The notes under the pieces: model-generated | Told to the model about the DNA's origin: nothing | Database searches by the model: none | Seen by the model: only the letters and a program-made list of their open reading frames with translations | Position numbers and translations under genes: made by a program | Source: Papilionanthe hookeriana x Papilionanthe teres | Lineage: Eukaryota > Streptophyta > Magnoliopsida > Asparagales > Orchidaceae | Assembly (NCBI GenBank): GCA_022702705.1 | Contig: CM040421.1 | Coordinates: 75,696,121-75,760,120 of the forward strand | Direction of reading: 5' to 3' | DNA length: 64,000 nucleotides | Shown here: positions 1-11,420 of the stretch, in pieces | How positions within the stretch are numbered: position 1 is the first letter of the stretch | How the letters are laid out: each line of letters begins with the position of its first letter

Positions 1-699
1 GTTGAAGGATGTCCAAGCCTTTGAGATGATCCTTCACCGATCAGGCCTAAAACAGACTTAACAATAATTGATCCAATATCAATTGGCCATCCCATTTGAA
101 TGCAGTAGTTCAATATAGCACTCTCTTGGTGACTTCACCGATTTTCATCATTGGTAATAATTTTGTAGATATGAAAAAGTGTCAATTATTCGAAACGAGA
201 TTTAAAAGTGTTGCAGAAAAACTAACATATCCGTTTTCTCTAACTTCCCACTCTTCAGTTTCATCCGTCAAATATTGGTAAATTTCATTCATCTTATCTC
301 TTGTCGACATGAAATTCAAATAATGGTAGACAAGAACATTCTCAAACATGTATATTTCATTAATCCATCCAGAATTAAATGTTATCCACTACCTCACACA
401 TAGACGCTTCCTTGGTTGATTCTATGCAAATTGGTGTAAAATTCCATCACCACATGAACGACTACTGCGGCAATAGTATAGCAAAATACTTCCCATCTTC
501 GCCGCACGATCATTTCTTTAATTGCTGACGAAGAATTGCTTAATCCTTGATTGACAAATCCTCTTTCCTTGATTAGCCTTCTCTTTGACATCACCTTGTT
601 GAAAAGTCGTTGTGCCTCGGCACTGACGAACCTTCTCCGGTTGTATACTTGAAATCTAGGGTAATCTACTAAATTGGAAGCCATTTGAGAGGAATTCAA
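1..699 (-). pseudogene. Post-integrase ORF of element A (plant transposase_32-like domain), broken
   Basis: The first open piece (699 to 394) carries FVSAEAQRLFNKV, an ERGF motif and VVHVVMEFYTNL. Further downstream on the minus strand, fragments resembling WHFFISTKLLPM, EVTK and IDIGSII follow in shifting frames down to position 1. The same motifs in the same order occur in the post-integrase ORF of element B (57491-58648). They match the domain often annotated as 'putative plant transposon protein' in Athila-type elements. Its function is unknown; it has been discussed as an envelope-like position but no membrane segment is convincing here. It is interrupted by a stop and at least one frameshift, and its C-terminus is beyond the window. 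Confidence 0.7.
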
Positions 700-1156
700 G
701 GGAGTTTCCCTTCATTTTTTGGAATTTAAAGTGTTTAGGAACCGTCCATGGAAGTTTATAGGGGACAAATTCGCTAAAAACCGTCAAAAACCATCATGTC
801 AAACTCGAAAAACTACCTACTCGCCGATCTCGCTGTCGGCGGCCTCGATGGCGCTGTCGGCGAGCCTTGTGCAATTAATTTTTAGAGCTCTCAAGAAAAA
901 CCCACCGTCGGCGGCGTCAAGCATGCCGTCGGTGCCTAGGCAAAATTTTGCACATATACACCGTGGTCAAGTACGTTCCAAATTTTCTCAATGGTTCCAA
1001 ATTCTATGATAATCAAAGGGCAAGTACAAATAGTAGAATTCAATACTATTACAAGCTAACAATAAATTCAAATAAACACACAACAAATAAAGATAACTAT
1101 GGGTTGCCTCCTATAAAGTACTTGGTTTAATGTTGTCAGCCTGACCTATTCAGGTG
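700..1156 (-). other. Post-integrase spacer of element A with G+C-rich GTCGGCG motifs
   Basis: This is non-coding sequence between integrase and the downstream ORF. Positions 820-945 hold several copies of a GTCGGCG/CCGTCGGCG motif in an otherwise A+T-rich context. The same motif occurs in the LTR of A at about 8011-8240. A block at 1099-1137 (minus strand) contains TTAAACCAAG and GGAGGCAACCCAT and is conserved at the same place in element B (55750-55792). Confidence 0.65.
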
Positions 1157-2400
1157 TTATTCAGGTTGACTAAGCAATAAAACCTCATTAAAATTTGGTC
1201 TTTTACCCTCAAAATATGGTTTTAATCTATGTCCATTTACTTTAAATCTGTTCTCAGTCTTCTGATCTTTAATTTCAACAGCTCCATAATTATAAACCTG
1301 AATCACAGTAAAGGGTCCTAACCAACGAGACTTCAATTTCCCTGGAAATAACTTCAGCCTTGTATTGTAAAGCAAAACTTCTTGTCCTGGTTCAAAGTTC
1401 TTCTGATTAATGTTCTGATCGTGCCTTAACTTCATCTTTTCCTTATAAATTTTGTCGTTATCATAAGATTTATTTCTTAATTCTTCTAATTCATTCAATT
1501 GTAACAATCTCTTCTCACCAGCATTTTTCAAATTATAATTGAATTCTTTAATCGCATAATATGCTTTATGCTCCAATTTTACTGGTAAGTGACAAGTCTT
1601 TCCATAAATAAGTCTGTAAGGAGTCATACCAATAGGAGTTTTATAAGCAGTCTTGTATGTCAATAATGTAGTATCCAGTCTTGCAGACCAATCTACTCTA
1701 CTTGGATTTACAGTCTTTTCTAAAATTTGTTTAATCTCACGATTGAAAACTTCAGCTAAATCACTGGTTTGAGGATGATAAGCAGTAGAGAATCTATGAA
1801 TAATATTAAACTTTTCTACCAATCTCTAAATGTATTTATTCCTAAAATGGGATCCTCCGTCAGTGATAATCACTCTCGGCATTCCGTATCTTGTGAAAAT
1901 GTTTTCATTAAGAATCTTGAAACACTTTTAGCATCACAACGAGGTAAAGCTTGTGCTTCAATCCACCTTGATACATAATCAACTGCAATCAAAATATATA
2001 TGTTCCCAAATGAAGGAATAAATGGTCCCATAAATCTAATCTCCAAACATAAAAAATCTCAACTTCTAACATGAAATTCAGAGGCATTTCATTTCTTTTA
2101 GATATATTACCTACTCGTTGGCATCTATCACAAATTTTGATAGATCTGTAAACATCTCTTAAAGAGAGTAGAACAATAAAATCCAGCTTACAAAATTTTA
2201 TGCATAGTTTTGTCAATCCAAAAATGTCCTCTAAATTCAGAATCATGGCATTTTTGAATAATCAATTCAGTTTTTTCATAAGGCAAACATCTCCTAATAA
2301 TAATATCGTTACATTGCTTATATAAATATGGTTCATCCCAAAAGTATGCTTTTGCTTCATGAATGAATTTTTTCTATTATTGTTGTGGTAGCATAGGTGG
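1157..2400 (-). pseudogene. Integrase region of element A, disrupted
   Basis: The N-terminal part (2246 to 1989) has the zinc-finger CDRCQ motif and a degraded first catalytic block (VWRLDLW where VWGLDFMG is usual in relatives), then breaks. The C-terminal part is a 221-residue open frame (1822 to 1157). It has TAYHPQTS, the third catalytic acidic residue in LAEVFNREIK, the WLGPF motif and a C-terminal DNA-binding part ending in a YFEGK-like stretch. The segment between them, which should hold the second Asp, is shifted. The enzyme would join the cDNA ends to host DNA, but as read this copy is inactive. Confidence 0.85.
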
Positions 2401-2598
2401 CAAAATATCACTTACTATATAGTTAACTATATCAGCATACCAATGTATTTTCCACTCATTAATATTATATAGTTGTTCATCAAGGAAACTGTCTGTTATT
2501 TCATTATCGATGTCAAATGATTCATGATATTCTAATCTCGACAAATGATCAGCAATTTAATTATCAGTTCCCTTTCTATCAATCACCACAAAATCTAA

Positions 2599-3966
2599 TT
2601 ATTGCATTAAAAGTACCCATCTGATTAATCTTGGCTTAGTATCCTTCGTTTGCATCAGATATTTAATAGCAGAATGATTAGTTTTCACAATACATTTAGT
2701 CCTAATTAAATATGATCTGAATTTATCAAAAGCATACACAATAGCCAGCAACTTTTTTTTAGTAACCGTATAGTTAAGTCCAACATCATTAAGAGTTCTA
2801 CTAGCATAGTATATAACTTTAAAAATGTTATCATATCTTTGACCAAGAACAGCTCCAATTGCATAATAACTAGCGTCGCACATTAATTCAAATGGTTTCT
2901 CCCAATCAGGTGAAACTATTACTGGTGCTGTGATTATTTTTTCCTTTAATAACTTAAAGGCATTTAAGTAGTCTTCAGTAAATTCAAATTTCTTGTCCTT
3001 TTCTAGAAGTTGGCATAGAGGATTAGTAATTTTTGAAAAATCTTTAATATAATGCCTGTAGAAATCAGCATGTCCAAGAAAACTCTCACTTATAAGAAAT
3101 CTCTCACATATCACTCTCACTATAGTAGGAGGTGTTAATTTAGCTATAACTTGAATTTTTGCAGGGTCTACTTCCATGCCATTTTTTGAAATTTTATGCC
3201 ATAATATAATTCCTCCTGCAATCATAAATTGACATTTCTCTCAATTTAGAACTAAATTAGTTTTTTCGCATAGCTCCAAAACTTTATCAAGATGATTTAA
3301 ACATACATCAAATGATGTTCCAAACACGGAGAAATCATCCATAAATACTTCTATTCCATTATCAATTAACTTACTAAATATAGACATCATACATCTCTGG
3401 AATGTTGCAGGTGCATTACATAGTCCGAAAGGCATTCTTCTAAAAGTAAAAGTTCCATAAGGACTAGTAAAGGTTGTTTTCTCTTGAGCCTCAAGAGCAA
3501 TAGGTATTTGATGGTAACCAGTATATCCATCCAGAAAGCGAAAATACTTGTGTCTAACAAGTCTATCCAGCATTTGATCTAGAAAAGGAAGAGGAAAGTG
3601 ATCTTTTCTAGTGGCGGCATTTAATTTTCTATAATCAATACAAATACACCATCTAGAAACTTGTCTGATAGGTATTAATTCATTATTTTCATTTGCTTCA
3701 ACAGTTACTCCTTCTTTCTTAGGAACACAATGAATTGGACTTACCCAAGTACTATCCGAAATAGGATATATAATTCCAACATCTAACCATTTTAAAATCT
3801 CTTTTTTAACTACTTTCATAATAGGGTTCAGTCTCCTTTGTGGATCAATTCTTGGTTTATGTTCATCGTTTAATAAAATTCTGTGCATACAAATTGAAGG
3901 ACTAATTCCTTTAATATCAGCTAGAGTCAAACCAAAAGCTTTTTTGTATCTTTTTAATGTATCCAT
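2599..3966 (-). pseudogene. Reverse transcriptase and RNase H of element A, disrupted
   Basis: The first open frame (3966 to 3241, 241 residues) covers the reverse transcriptase fingers and palm: KKAFG, a proline-rich CVPKK block, CIDYRKLN, PFGLCNAPATFQ and the catalytic FMDDFSVFG. A frame break follows near 3240. A second open frame (3225 to 2599, 208 residues) holds the connection and RNase H domain: FLGHADFYRHYIKDFS, MCDAS, AIGAVLGQ, LLAIVYAFDKFR and HSAIKYL. Two RNase H positions differ from relatives. The usual TEKELLAIV reads TKKKLLAIV and the usual TDHSAIKYL reads TNHSAIKYL, both fitting G-to-A changes. RT copies the RNA and RNase H removes the template; this RNase H is probably dead. 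Confidence 0.88.
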
Positions 3967-4164
3967 TAATTTTTATTCTTTAAATTTCATGTAAGTCTGA
4001 GGATACAATTACTGGTAATGTTGAAAACTCTCCTAAAAATACATACTTAAAATGATTTGGAAGTTTTTTTAATTCATGTTCAGGGGGTTTTACAATAGAT
4101 GAATTAATATTTTATTTTTTGGTGTTGAATCGAGTGTTTCAAATTTCTCCTGAATATAATCAGC

Positions 4165-4722
4165 TTATTTTCTATCAATTTCATCATATTTATCTTTTTC
4201 CATATCTTCATTTTCTTCATAATTTTCCTTGAAATATTCTTTTTTTAGATAATCACATATATTCATTCTGAAACATTCATCATCTTTTTCTATTGAAGCA
4301 TATTTCATTGACTTTGAGATGTTAAAGGTTACTTCCTGATCATTTACTCTCATAGTCAATTCTCCTTTTTGAACATCTATCATGGCTCTTCCTGTAACTA
4401 GGAATGGTCTTCCTAAAATGATTAGAATTTCCTTATCTTCTTCCATATCTAAAATGACAAAGTCCACAGGAAAGATAAATTTATCAACCTTGACCAAAAC
4501 ATCTTCTACAACTCCTTTAGGATGTGTAATAGATTGATCAGCTAACTGTAGAGTTACAGAAGTCGGTGCAATCTCTCCTATTCCTAACCTTTTAAAAGTT
4601 GATAAAGGCATCAAATTTATGCTAGCTCCCAAATCACATAATACTCGCCCATAAAATTTATCACCAATAGCACACGGGATAATGAAACTACCAGGATCCT
4701 TAAGTTTTTCAAGAAGCTTTCT
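4165..4722 (-). pseudogene. Aspartic protease region of element A
   Basis: The catalytic block CDLGASINLMPLS lies near 4645-4600 on the minus strand. It is followed by LQLADQSITHPKGV, VLVKVDKFIFPVDF, a hydrophobic ILGRPFL block and a C-terminal acidic tail. DLGAS replaces the DTGAS/DSGAS seen in many proteases, as is usual in Athila-type elements. The frame is open from about 4722; just upstream, the usual glutamine of an IIQRKL-like motif reads TAG. The protease would cut the Gag-Pol polyprotein. Confidence 0.82.
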
Positions 4723-5109
4723 CTAAATAATAACACTACACTCTTCACTGAGTACAACAGTCTCATGATCAAGTAACTTCCTCTTTTTATTGAGTATATA
4801 CTTCATAAATTTAACATAATCAGGCATTTGTTCCAAAGCTTCAACAAAAGTGATATTTATTGACATTTTTTTTCAAAATGTCTAAGAATTTAACAAATCT
4901 TTTTCCCTTATCTTGTTGTTTAAGTCTTTGAGGAAATGGTGGTGGTGGTCCTTCAACAGTAATTTTCATAGGTTTCAGAGGAAAATCATGGTATAAAATT
5001 TTGTTTTCTCCTTCAGTTTTTTCTTTTTCCTTTCAACTACAGTTTCTTTTTAAACTCTTGTTTCTAACACTTTTCCACTTCTTAATTGAATAGCCTTGAT
5101 CTGTTCCTT
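4723..5109 (-). pseudogene. Gag-protease linker of element A, degraded
   Basis: By comparison with element B (51770-52170), this stretch should encode the charged linker, the PPPPFPQRLKQQ motif and the AEALEQMP-like motif. Pieces are readable on the minus strand near 4930-4960 and 4810-4850, but frames change several times. No other gene is visible. Confidence 0.6.
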
Positions 5110-6572
5110 TCATTGATCTTTAGGATTTAATTCAACATTGCTAGGTAAAGTTCCAACAGGTTTATTGCTCAGTCCAGTAGCAATTTGCCCTAATTGGTTT
5201 TCTATGTTTTTAATAGCAGCTCCTTGACTTTGTAATTGATTTCCCATATTCAAAACTAGTTCTTCCATAGATAACTTCTTCTCCTTGAATTGTGCATTAT
5301 TATAAAAAACTAGCGGATTAGAATGTCTATAATTGGAATTACCTTGATTGTTTATATTTCCTAATGGGTTTACAGGATTATTCCCCCACTGAGGATTAAC
5401 AGGATTAGCATTACCTTGGTTATTCCAATTAAACTTTGGATGATTCTTCCAACCTGTATTATAATAGTTTGAATAAGGGTTATTTTGTCTATTATTTATC
5501 AAATTTATAGTTTCATATGAAGATTGAGTATCTATAATTTGCCCTAATGAATTTTCTTCTAACACTGGAGGTGTTTGAGAACGATTTATTTTGTATTGAT
5601 CTATTTTCTTTAAAAGAGAAGCAATTTGAGAAACTATCATAGTTAAAGCATCCAAATCATGAATACTGACTACTCTCTTAGGATTTAACCTTTCAGCAGG
5701 CTATTAAAAATTATTAGTAGCCATTTCTTCTATTAAAGCATAAGCTTCTTCAAAAGGTCTAGACATTAAAGACCCACCAGCAGTAGCATCAATAATAGAT
5801 CTAAGAGATCCTACTAATCCATTATAAAATTTTTAAATAATTAACCAATCTGGTAGAGCATGATGTGGGTATCTTCTAAGAGTTTCTTTAAATCTTTCCC
5901 AAGATTCATAAATCGATTCTCCCTCATACTGACTGAAAGATGTGATATCGTTTCTAAGATTATCAGTCTTACAACAACAACAACAATGAAGCCTTAATCC
6001 CACTAAGTGGGGACGGCTACATGAATTATGTTTCTCCCTTGCGTCCATTTAAGCTTAACAATCTTAGATGGTGGAAAATATTTCGATAAGAATTATTGTG
6101 AAAGTTCCCCCTAAGTTCTAATAGATCTAGGTGCTAACAAATTTAACCAAGCGTTAGCCTTATCCCTTAGTAAAAAAAGGAAAAAGTCTAAGTCTGAAAG
6201 CATCATCAGACACTTTGTCGTATTTAAAAGTAGCACAAAGTTCTAAAAAACTTGCAAGATGAAAATTAGGATCTACATTTGAAGTTCCGCCGAATTGATT
6301 GTTTTGTACCATTTGGATAATTGTAGTCTTAAGCTCAAATGAATTAGCATCTACATGAGGATTTTGGATAGTTAAGTGAATTTCATCTAATGTTGGGTTA
6401 GTGTTATCTCTTAATGGTCTAGATTGATGTTCATTTTTTATTCTTTGGTTGTTTACATTATTTTCAATTGTTTCAGAATTTCTAGGTTCTTTTCTCAGTT
6501 TTCTAATTCTCCTAGTAGTGCGTCTAAATCCGAATTGTAGGGTATAAGATTTTCAGAACCAATTTTACGCAT
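5110..6572 (-). pseudogene. gag of element A, disrupted and carrying a SINE
   Basis: The likely start is the ATG at 6572-6570, at the same place as the MRSSGSKG-type start of element B. Matching blocks follow in order: a PLRDN-like leader, QMVQNNQFGG, LASFLELCATFKYD, ITSFSQYEGESIYESWERFKE and HHALPDWLII. The last open frame (5655 to 5110) has the Asn-rich part NPYSNYYNTGWKNHPKFNW and ends with QIATGLSNKPVGTLPSNVE. Gag would form the particle that packages the RNA. A 79-bp SINE fragment lies at 5972-6050. Stops and shifts elsewhere (for example near 6110-6180) mean this copy cannot make full-length Gag. Confidence 0.85.
5972..6050 (-). mobile_element. 5'-truncated plant SINE fragment (Au-like 3' end) inside gag of element A
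   Basis: On the minus strand the segment contains CCCCACTTAGTGGGATTAAG and ends in a TTG repeat, which resembles the 3' end of widespread plant SINEs of the Au type (recalled, not searched). It is flanked by imperfect 16-bp direct repeats at 5956-5971 and 6051-6066 (13 of 16 identical), as expected for a target site duplication. It interrupts gag between the PPSK-like and TDNLRND motifs. Only the 3' part of a SINE is present. Confidence 0.7.
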
Positions 6573-6679
6573 ACAATCGAAATCAGTCCACAGCAAAACA
6601 GTTAACTAAATAAGTTGCAAATTATATTAAAAGGTTTTCTAACAGTCCTAAATTGTTCGTTACTCTAATTACGTTATAC

Positions 6680-6697
6680 TCCATGGCAACGGCGCCA
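6680..6697 (-). promoter_or_regulatory. Primer binding site of element A (tRNA-Asp type)
   Basis: On the minus strand, just inside the 5' LTR, the sequence reads TGGCGCCGTTGCCATGGA. This differs at two positions from the standard plant tRNA-Asp complement TGGCGCCGTTGCCGGGGA. It lies six bases after the LTR end, as expected for minus-strand DNA priming. Confidence 0.85.
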
Positions 6698-6703
6698 AAA
6701 ACG

Positions 6704-8415
6704 TGAACCACCCCGCGCACTTAGCCTAATTTTAATTTTTGTTTTTGTAACAAGTATACAATACATTCTTTAATCGCAGAGTTACTATTCAATGCTACTG
6801 TACGTATCGCTGAAGTAATACAGGGCTCTAGTGGAGTCCTGGATATCGATCCCACAGGGAATATTTTAGAGGCTACGAACTAGGATTATAGAAATCACAT
6901 CAGAATCACAACTTGGAAATCGAAATTACCTATCTGTCATTAAGATTAAGTTTAAATAAACTAGTTCTACTAATATATAACTAATTCTACTAATAAAGTG
7001 AAGTTCAAATATATAAGCAAGAATCTTTCTCCTTTGTTAAGAAATTTAAGTGAATGGATTGTTAGAATTAGTTTAAAACAGTGTTGTGCCAAATAGGAGC
7101 ATACCTATTCTTTACCCTTTGGTCCAGGCATAAAGAACAATGACTAATCCTATGCTTGGTTATTGAATCTGAGGCTAGGCTGGGAGGATACTGACTCTCA
7201 CATCAGAGCTCCCACATTTCCTCCCCTGAGGGCTAACATCTACACTTCAGCACCCAAACGATAGGACCGAATTGAGGATATTAGTCTATCACTCTAAAAT
7301 CTCTAATTCTACGCCCGATTAATATTATTTCCCTATTTATTTGCACCCTATATCCAAGGACTTTGACCGTCCTGAATCTCGGATGTAATCTTCACTATAG
7401 TTGTTAAACTCAACATATTTAACTAATCATTTGGCCATATTGAAAGTAAATTAAGATTTAAGTAAAAGATTATCACAAGTTCTTTAACCTTTTCTTGGCA
7501 CACTAATTCAATTTACCAATTCACAAAAATATCAAAACAAGGAGAAAGACAGAAAAACTATTCAGATTTCATTGAGAGGATACGATAAAACTTGGATTTC
7601 ATATATAAAAGCAAAGTTTGACAAATTAAAATAAGTAAATACAACTTATCTTAAATTCCTCCCCAAGCAAACTCCTTGAAGTTTCTCTGAATCTCTTCCT
7701 TCCTTTACAGTACGAAGAATTCTCCTTCGAAATGGCAATGAAGAAGAAATCTCTCTCTTCCCTTCCACTCTTACAATCTCTTGAAGAATTCCTCACAAAT
7801 ATCACTAATTAACACTCTAGAAACTCTATGGACTCATTGGACTCACACACTTGACTCTCGAATGGATTAGATAGACACGTGGCAGACACAAATGGACGCT
7901 AGTGGACACTTTTTTTTTCCCAAAATTGTTCCTTTTAAAATATTTGAAGAGTTTCCAAGAGTTTTGCATGAATCCCTTCAAAAATCGTCCACATTCAATG
8001 CACCTTGTGAGAGAACCATCGATCTCTCTGTCGGCAGCCTCGAGCTCACCGTCGGCGACCTTCTAAAATATGTAACCTTGGACCCTTCTGCATAAACCTC
8101 ACTGTCGGCGGCCTCGATCTTCGCCGTCGGTAGGATCCCTTGAAATATATTATGAACTCTCAGGAAAAACACGTCGTCGGCGCCGTCGATCTCGCCGTCG
8201 GGGCCTTTAATCTCGTCGTCAGCGCCCTAGATCAAATTTTTATAATTTTGGTCTTTTTTTGCTCCAAATTCGCTCTTTTTTCCATATTTTCCTTCCATTG
8301 TCCATAAATCAACATATCTGCAAAAAAACATCAAAAATACCCTTCTTTAAAGTGTAATATCATCAAAATCAATATAAAATAGGCATGAAAATCTTAACAT
8401 TTTTTCATTGGGTCA
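6704..8415 (-). repeat. 5' LTR of element A (1712 bp)
   Basis: The boundaries are set by TGAACC at the left plus-strand end, next to the primer site, and GGGTCA at the right end (TGACCC on the element strand). The right end aligns with the LTR ends of element C through shared sequence such as the AAAGTGTAATATCA block near 8340. Within it, 6801-6860 is the LTR block conserved in all Athila-like elements of this window, and 8011-8240 holds GTCGGCG-type motifs. The partner 3' LTR is outside the window. Confidence 0.82.
6801..6860 (-). promoter_or_regulatory. Conserved LTR block (candidate R/U5 region) of element A
   Basis: This stretch includes TACGTATCGCTGAAGTAATA, GGGCTCTAGTGGAGTCCTGG and ATCGATCCCACAGGG on the plus strand. 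It is the best conserved part of otherwise diverged LTRs. Counterparts are at 8743-8793, 45788-45846, 50071-50151 and 61666-61740. Its position about 100 bp from the primer-site end suggests R/U5. The function is inferred only from conservation. Confidence 0.55.
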
Positions 8416-8742
8416 CCTAGGAACTAGACTTTAGGCACTAAGGCGCTCCATCTAAGCGCCTTAGCACCAGCTTAGTGGGGCCTAGACGCCAGAAGCAAAG
8501 CAAAACAACTCGAGAGGCCGACGCCTCAGCTCTAACTTCTGGGTGCCATGGCGCGGTGATTTTCTGCAGTTGCTTGACAACTACTTGGGGTTTTATGTGG
8601 TGGTTTTAAGCAGTTCCAAGAGAGATTTTAAAGAAGGAGGAAGCATTCTGAAGCTGAGGAGAAGTGGAGAGAAGCCAAGGAGTCCTAGGAAGATCTAGGT
8701 TTTAAAAATTTTTACTCTTCTTGAGAGATTGGTGAGGAGTTT
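8416..8742. other. Unassigned remnant with GGCGC-type motifs
   Basis: This short stretch lies between the LTR of A and the truncated LTR of C. Positions 8434-8500 contain AAGGCGC, TAAGCGCCTTAG and TAGACGCCAG, resembling the motif cassette in the LTRs of element B (near 48640 and 48880). It is probably a fragment of another Athila-like LTR, but I could not align it over its length. No ORF is visible. Confidence 0.4.
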
Positions 8743-9045
8743 TAATACAGGGTTCTAGCGATGTCTTGGTTATCGATCCCACAAGGAGGAAACAAATCAT
8801 AAAGCGTAGCAAATAAATTCAATATTGAATTTGCAAAACAATTAATGTATTACCAAAAATGATACAGTTTAACGACGCTAGAGATTTTAAAATCACTAAA
8901 TTACTTTCTAAGCTTCAAATTAAAGTAACTACTACTATAATCAATTTTTGAAATGCAAAGTTCTAATTTAGAGAAAGTGTCCTCCCCTTACAATGATATG
9001 ATGGTGAGTGAATGATAAAGATTAGTATAATCTGGTATTGTGCCA
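8743..9045 (-). repeat. 3' LTR of element C, left part (truncated)
   Basis: This aligns with 45803 to about 46100 of the 5' LTR of C, sharing AATGTATTACCAAAAATG, CAGTTTAACRA and GAGTGAATGATAAAGATTA. The outer roughly 120 bp (equivalent to 45680-45802) are missing. The LTR continues at 36736, after the insertion of element D. Confidence 0.8.
9041..9045. repeat. Target site duplication of element D, left copy (TGCCA)
   Basis: TGCCA lies directly before the 5' LTR of D and again at 36731-36735, directly after the 3' LTR. The flanks on both sides join into one LTR of element C. Confidence 0.93.
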
Positions 9046-11412
9046 TGTTGACCTCATTTTTGATGAAGTCTTCTCTTCTTCTCTTTAGTACTCAGGATCT
9101 AGCCTTAGGCCTTTCCTTTGACTATCTTAGAGGACTAGAATTGGGATCCACCATCTAGAATTTCAAACCACTTCTTAACTCCCTGCAAACTCCACAAACT
9201 CGATCGTAGACCCCTAATCACCTAGAGGGTTGAAATCAAGTGTGGGAGTTTAAAGGATGAGTTCCTATAGGACTCTTTGGCCTTAGGACTGCCCTGGGTG
9301 GCCTGGTCTAGTGGAGGGGCTGACTTACACACACACTACACTCATACACTACACTTCCATACACCTCCTAAAACCCCACCTATACCTAACTCGACCTCCC
9401 GACTCATGTAAGTGATTCACATGGATGGTCCTTAACCCCTAAGCCCTTGGCTAAGAGGGTTAGGAACAACATAGTGAATGCCTCGAATGAGTCCCTTCAT
9501 GGCTCATATGGGCTAGATGTGGCTTCACGGCTCAACCAAAATGATTTTATTCCACTTATATTCACAAAATCTTCAATTTTCCAAATTTTCAATTTTTGAC
9601 CCCCGGGACCCTACACCCGCCTAACATACCAAAAACCCTTGAAATTACCCAAATTTTCCAAAAATCTCCAAATTACCCAAAATTCCTCAAGACCAATTCT
9701 AAACATTTCCTCCCCACTCAAATTGATCATCCATAACCAAAAATACCAAAAATTCCAAAAAATATCTCCCAATACCCAAAATACCCCTCTTAGTCAAAAA
9801 ATCCAAAAATTCAGAAAATTCCCAGAAAATTCCAGAAAATCCAAAATATTCCCAATTTCATTTTGTTCAACTACACCATGGGCCAATTTTGTCAATTTAC
9901 CCCACTTTTATCAAAACCCCCAATTTGACCCATTTTAACCCAAAGTAAACCCAATGTCAAACCTAACCTACCCAATTGACCCAAATTCTGGTCCAATTCA
10001 ATTCTAAACTTCAATCTAACAGCCCCAACACCAATCTAGACCAAATCCAAGCCCAATTTGATTGGCATTGGGATCCAATTTCACTTTTGGCCTTAAAGCC
10101 CAATTTGGACCCATGACCCAAATTTAGCCCGAACTCACCCAATTCAACTCCAATTAACCCCAAATCTTTTCTAAACCTTCCTTAACATCCCCATAAACAA
10201 AACACTAACATGATTTGCACAAAATTTAGACCCAAACCCCACTCAAATTCAACCCAAAATCAAAAAGCCCAATTTTGACCTAAATCCAAACCTAACCCAA
10301 ATAAACCCAAACCTCAAAATCAAAACCCAACCAAAGCCAAAACCTCTTTGAAACACTCCCATAAACATTTCCCAACATTTATTTTACATCAATTTCAACC
10401 CTAGCCCAACATTGGCCCAAGTTAGCCCAATTTGACCTATATTGGCCCATTCACCAAAGAGGCCCAAATCCAACCCAATTCAAACCCAAATCACCTCAAA
10501 TTTGTTTCAAATCACTCATGACACATCCATAAGCTAAACCCAACAATTATTTGGCCCAAGCCTTTACTAAAATTCCATCCTAAAATCCATTTTAAAATTC
10601 AAAAGCCCACTTTCCTAAACCATTTAAAAGCCCATCTAAAACCATTTCAATGAGCCCAAAATCTACCCTAAAGCCCACATGACATTTCCATTTGCCATCC
10701 ATTTAATCAAAGCCATTCCCTAAGTTATAATCCCATCATCAAATAATTCCAAATCAAGCCTCATGCCAAATCACCCCTAAATACCAAAATTTCTCTTAAA
10801 TCCATTTCCATGAAATTGACTTGACTTTTCCCAAGCCAAAGGTGAGCCATGAAGCCATGCATGAGCCACATGGAAAGCCATGAGAGCCTCTTTACATGTC
10901 ACCATGCCATTTTGGGCAAAAGGAGGAGACTCTTTCCTTAATTCCTAAAGGTGATTAACCACTCCCATGATTCCACTAAATCTTGCTTAAGCTTAATCGT
11001 ACTTGGATGGTGACCATTCACCACTCGATTAAGCCGACCTAAATCACTTTCTATTCAGCCTAAACAAAGCCTTGGGTGGTGCACCTAGCCCAAATGGAGG
11101 GGTTGACCAATTTGAGCCAAAATAAGCCCTCTCCCATTCCATTGTAATTCAAGCCTTTTACACATGGCATTTGCCAATTGCCTACACTAAACCCCAGCCC
11201 TGACCCACCTGAACAAGATGGTGACCAATGCCTGGCCGGCCGGCCACCAGGTCACCGGAAAACACCATGGCCGAGGGCTCACATGTGAGCCAACTTTGGA
11301 ATTCTCCCTGCCGAGCTGCCCCATGCCCAATGGCCACCATGGCTGTTCTTCCCATGCCCAGAGTAGGTGATCCAAAGCCCTAACTCTCCCTGGGAGGCCC
11401 TCCACCCTCTCC

Positions 11413-11420
11413 TATTTAAA
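11413..11420 (+). promoter_or_regulatory. Candidate TATA box of the D 5' LTR
   Basis: TATTTAAA is followed by a CACCACCCCC stretch and a CCATGAGGGGAG block. It is conserved at 31702-31709 in the 3' LTR and as TATTTAAG at 63336-63343 in the diverged LTR F. This marks a plausible U3/R boundary about 2.4 kb into the LTR. The transcription start is not shown. Confidence 0.5.

Larger units (their letters stand above)
1..8415 (-). mobile_element. Element A: Athila-like Ty3/gypsy LTR retrotransposon, 3' end outside window
   Basis: Read on the minus strand, the order is 5' LTR (8415 to 6704), primer site, gag, protease, reverse transcriptase, RNase H, integrase, then an extra post-integrase ORF that reaches the left edge. 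This gag-PR-RT-RH-INT order is that of Ty3/gypsy elements. The tRNA-Asp-like primer site, the FMDD reverse transcriptase motif and the plant-specific ORF after integrase point to the Athila lineage. The 3' LTR and so the target duplication are not in the window; the five bases next to the 5' LTR are CCTAG (8416-8420). All coding regions carry stops or frameshifts. Confidence 0.9.

Noticed and set aside
9639..9938. Reading frames in the CCCAAATT-rich part of D LTRs (also 29928-30203)
   Set aside because: Low-complexity Asn/Pro/Ser-rich translation of C- and A-rich repeats, also present in degenerate form in E and F; no sign of coding.
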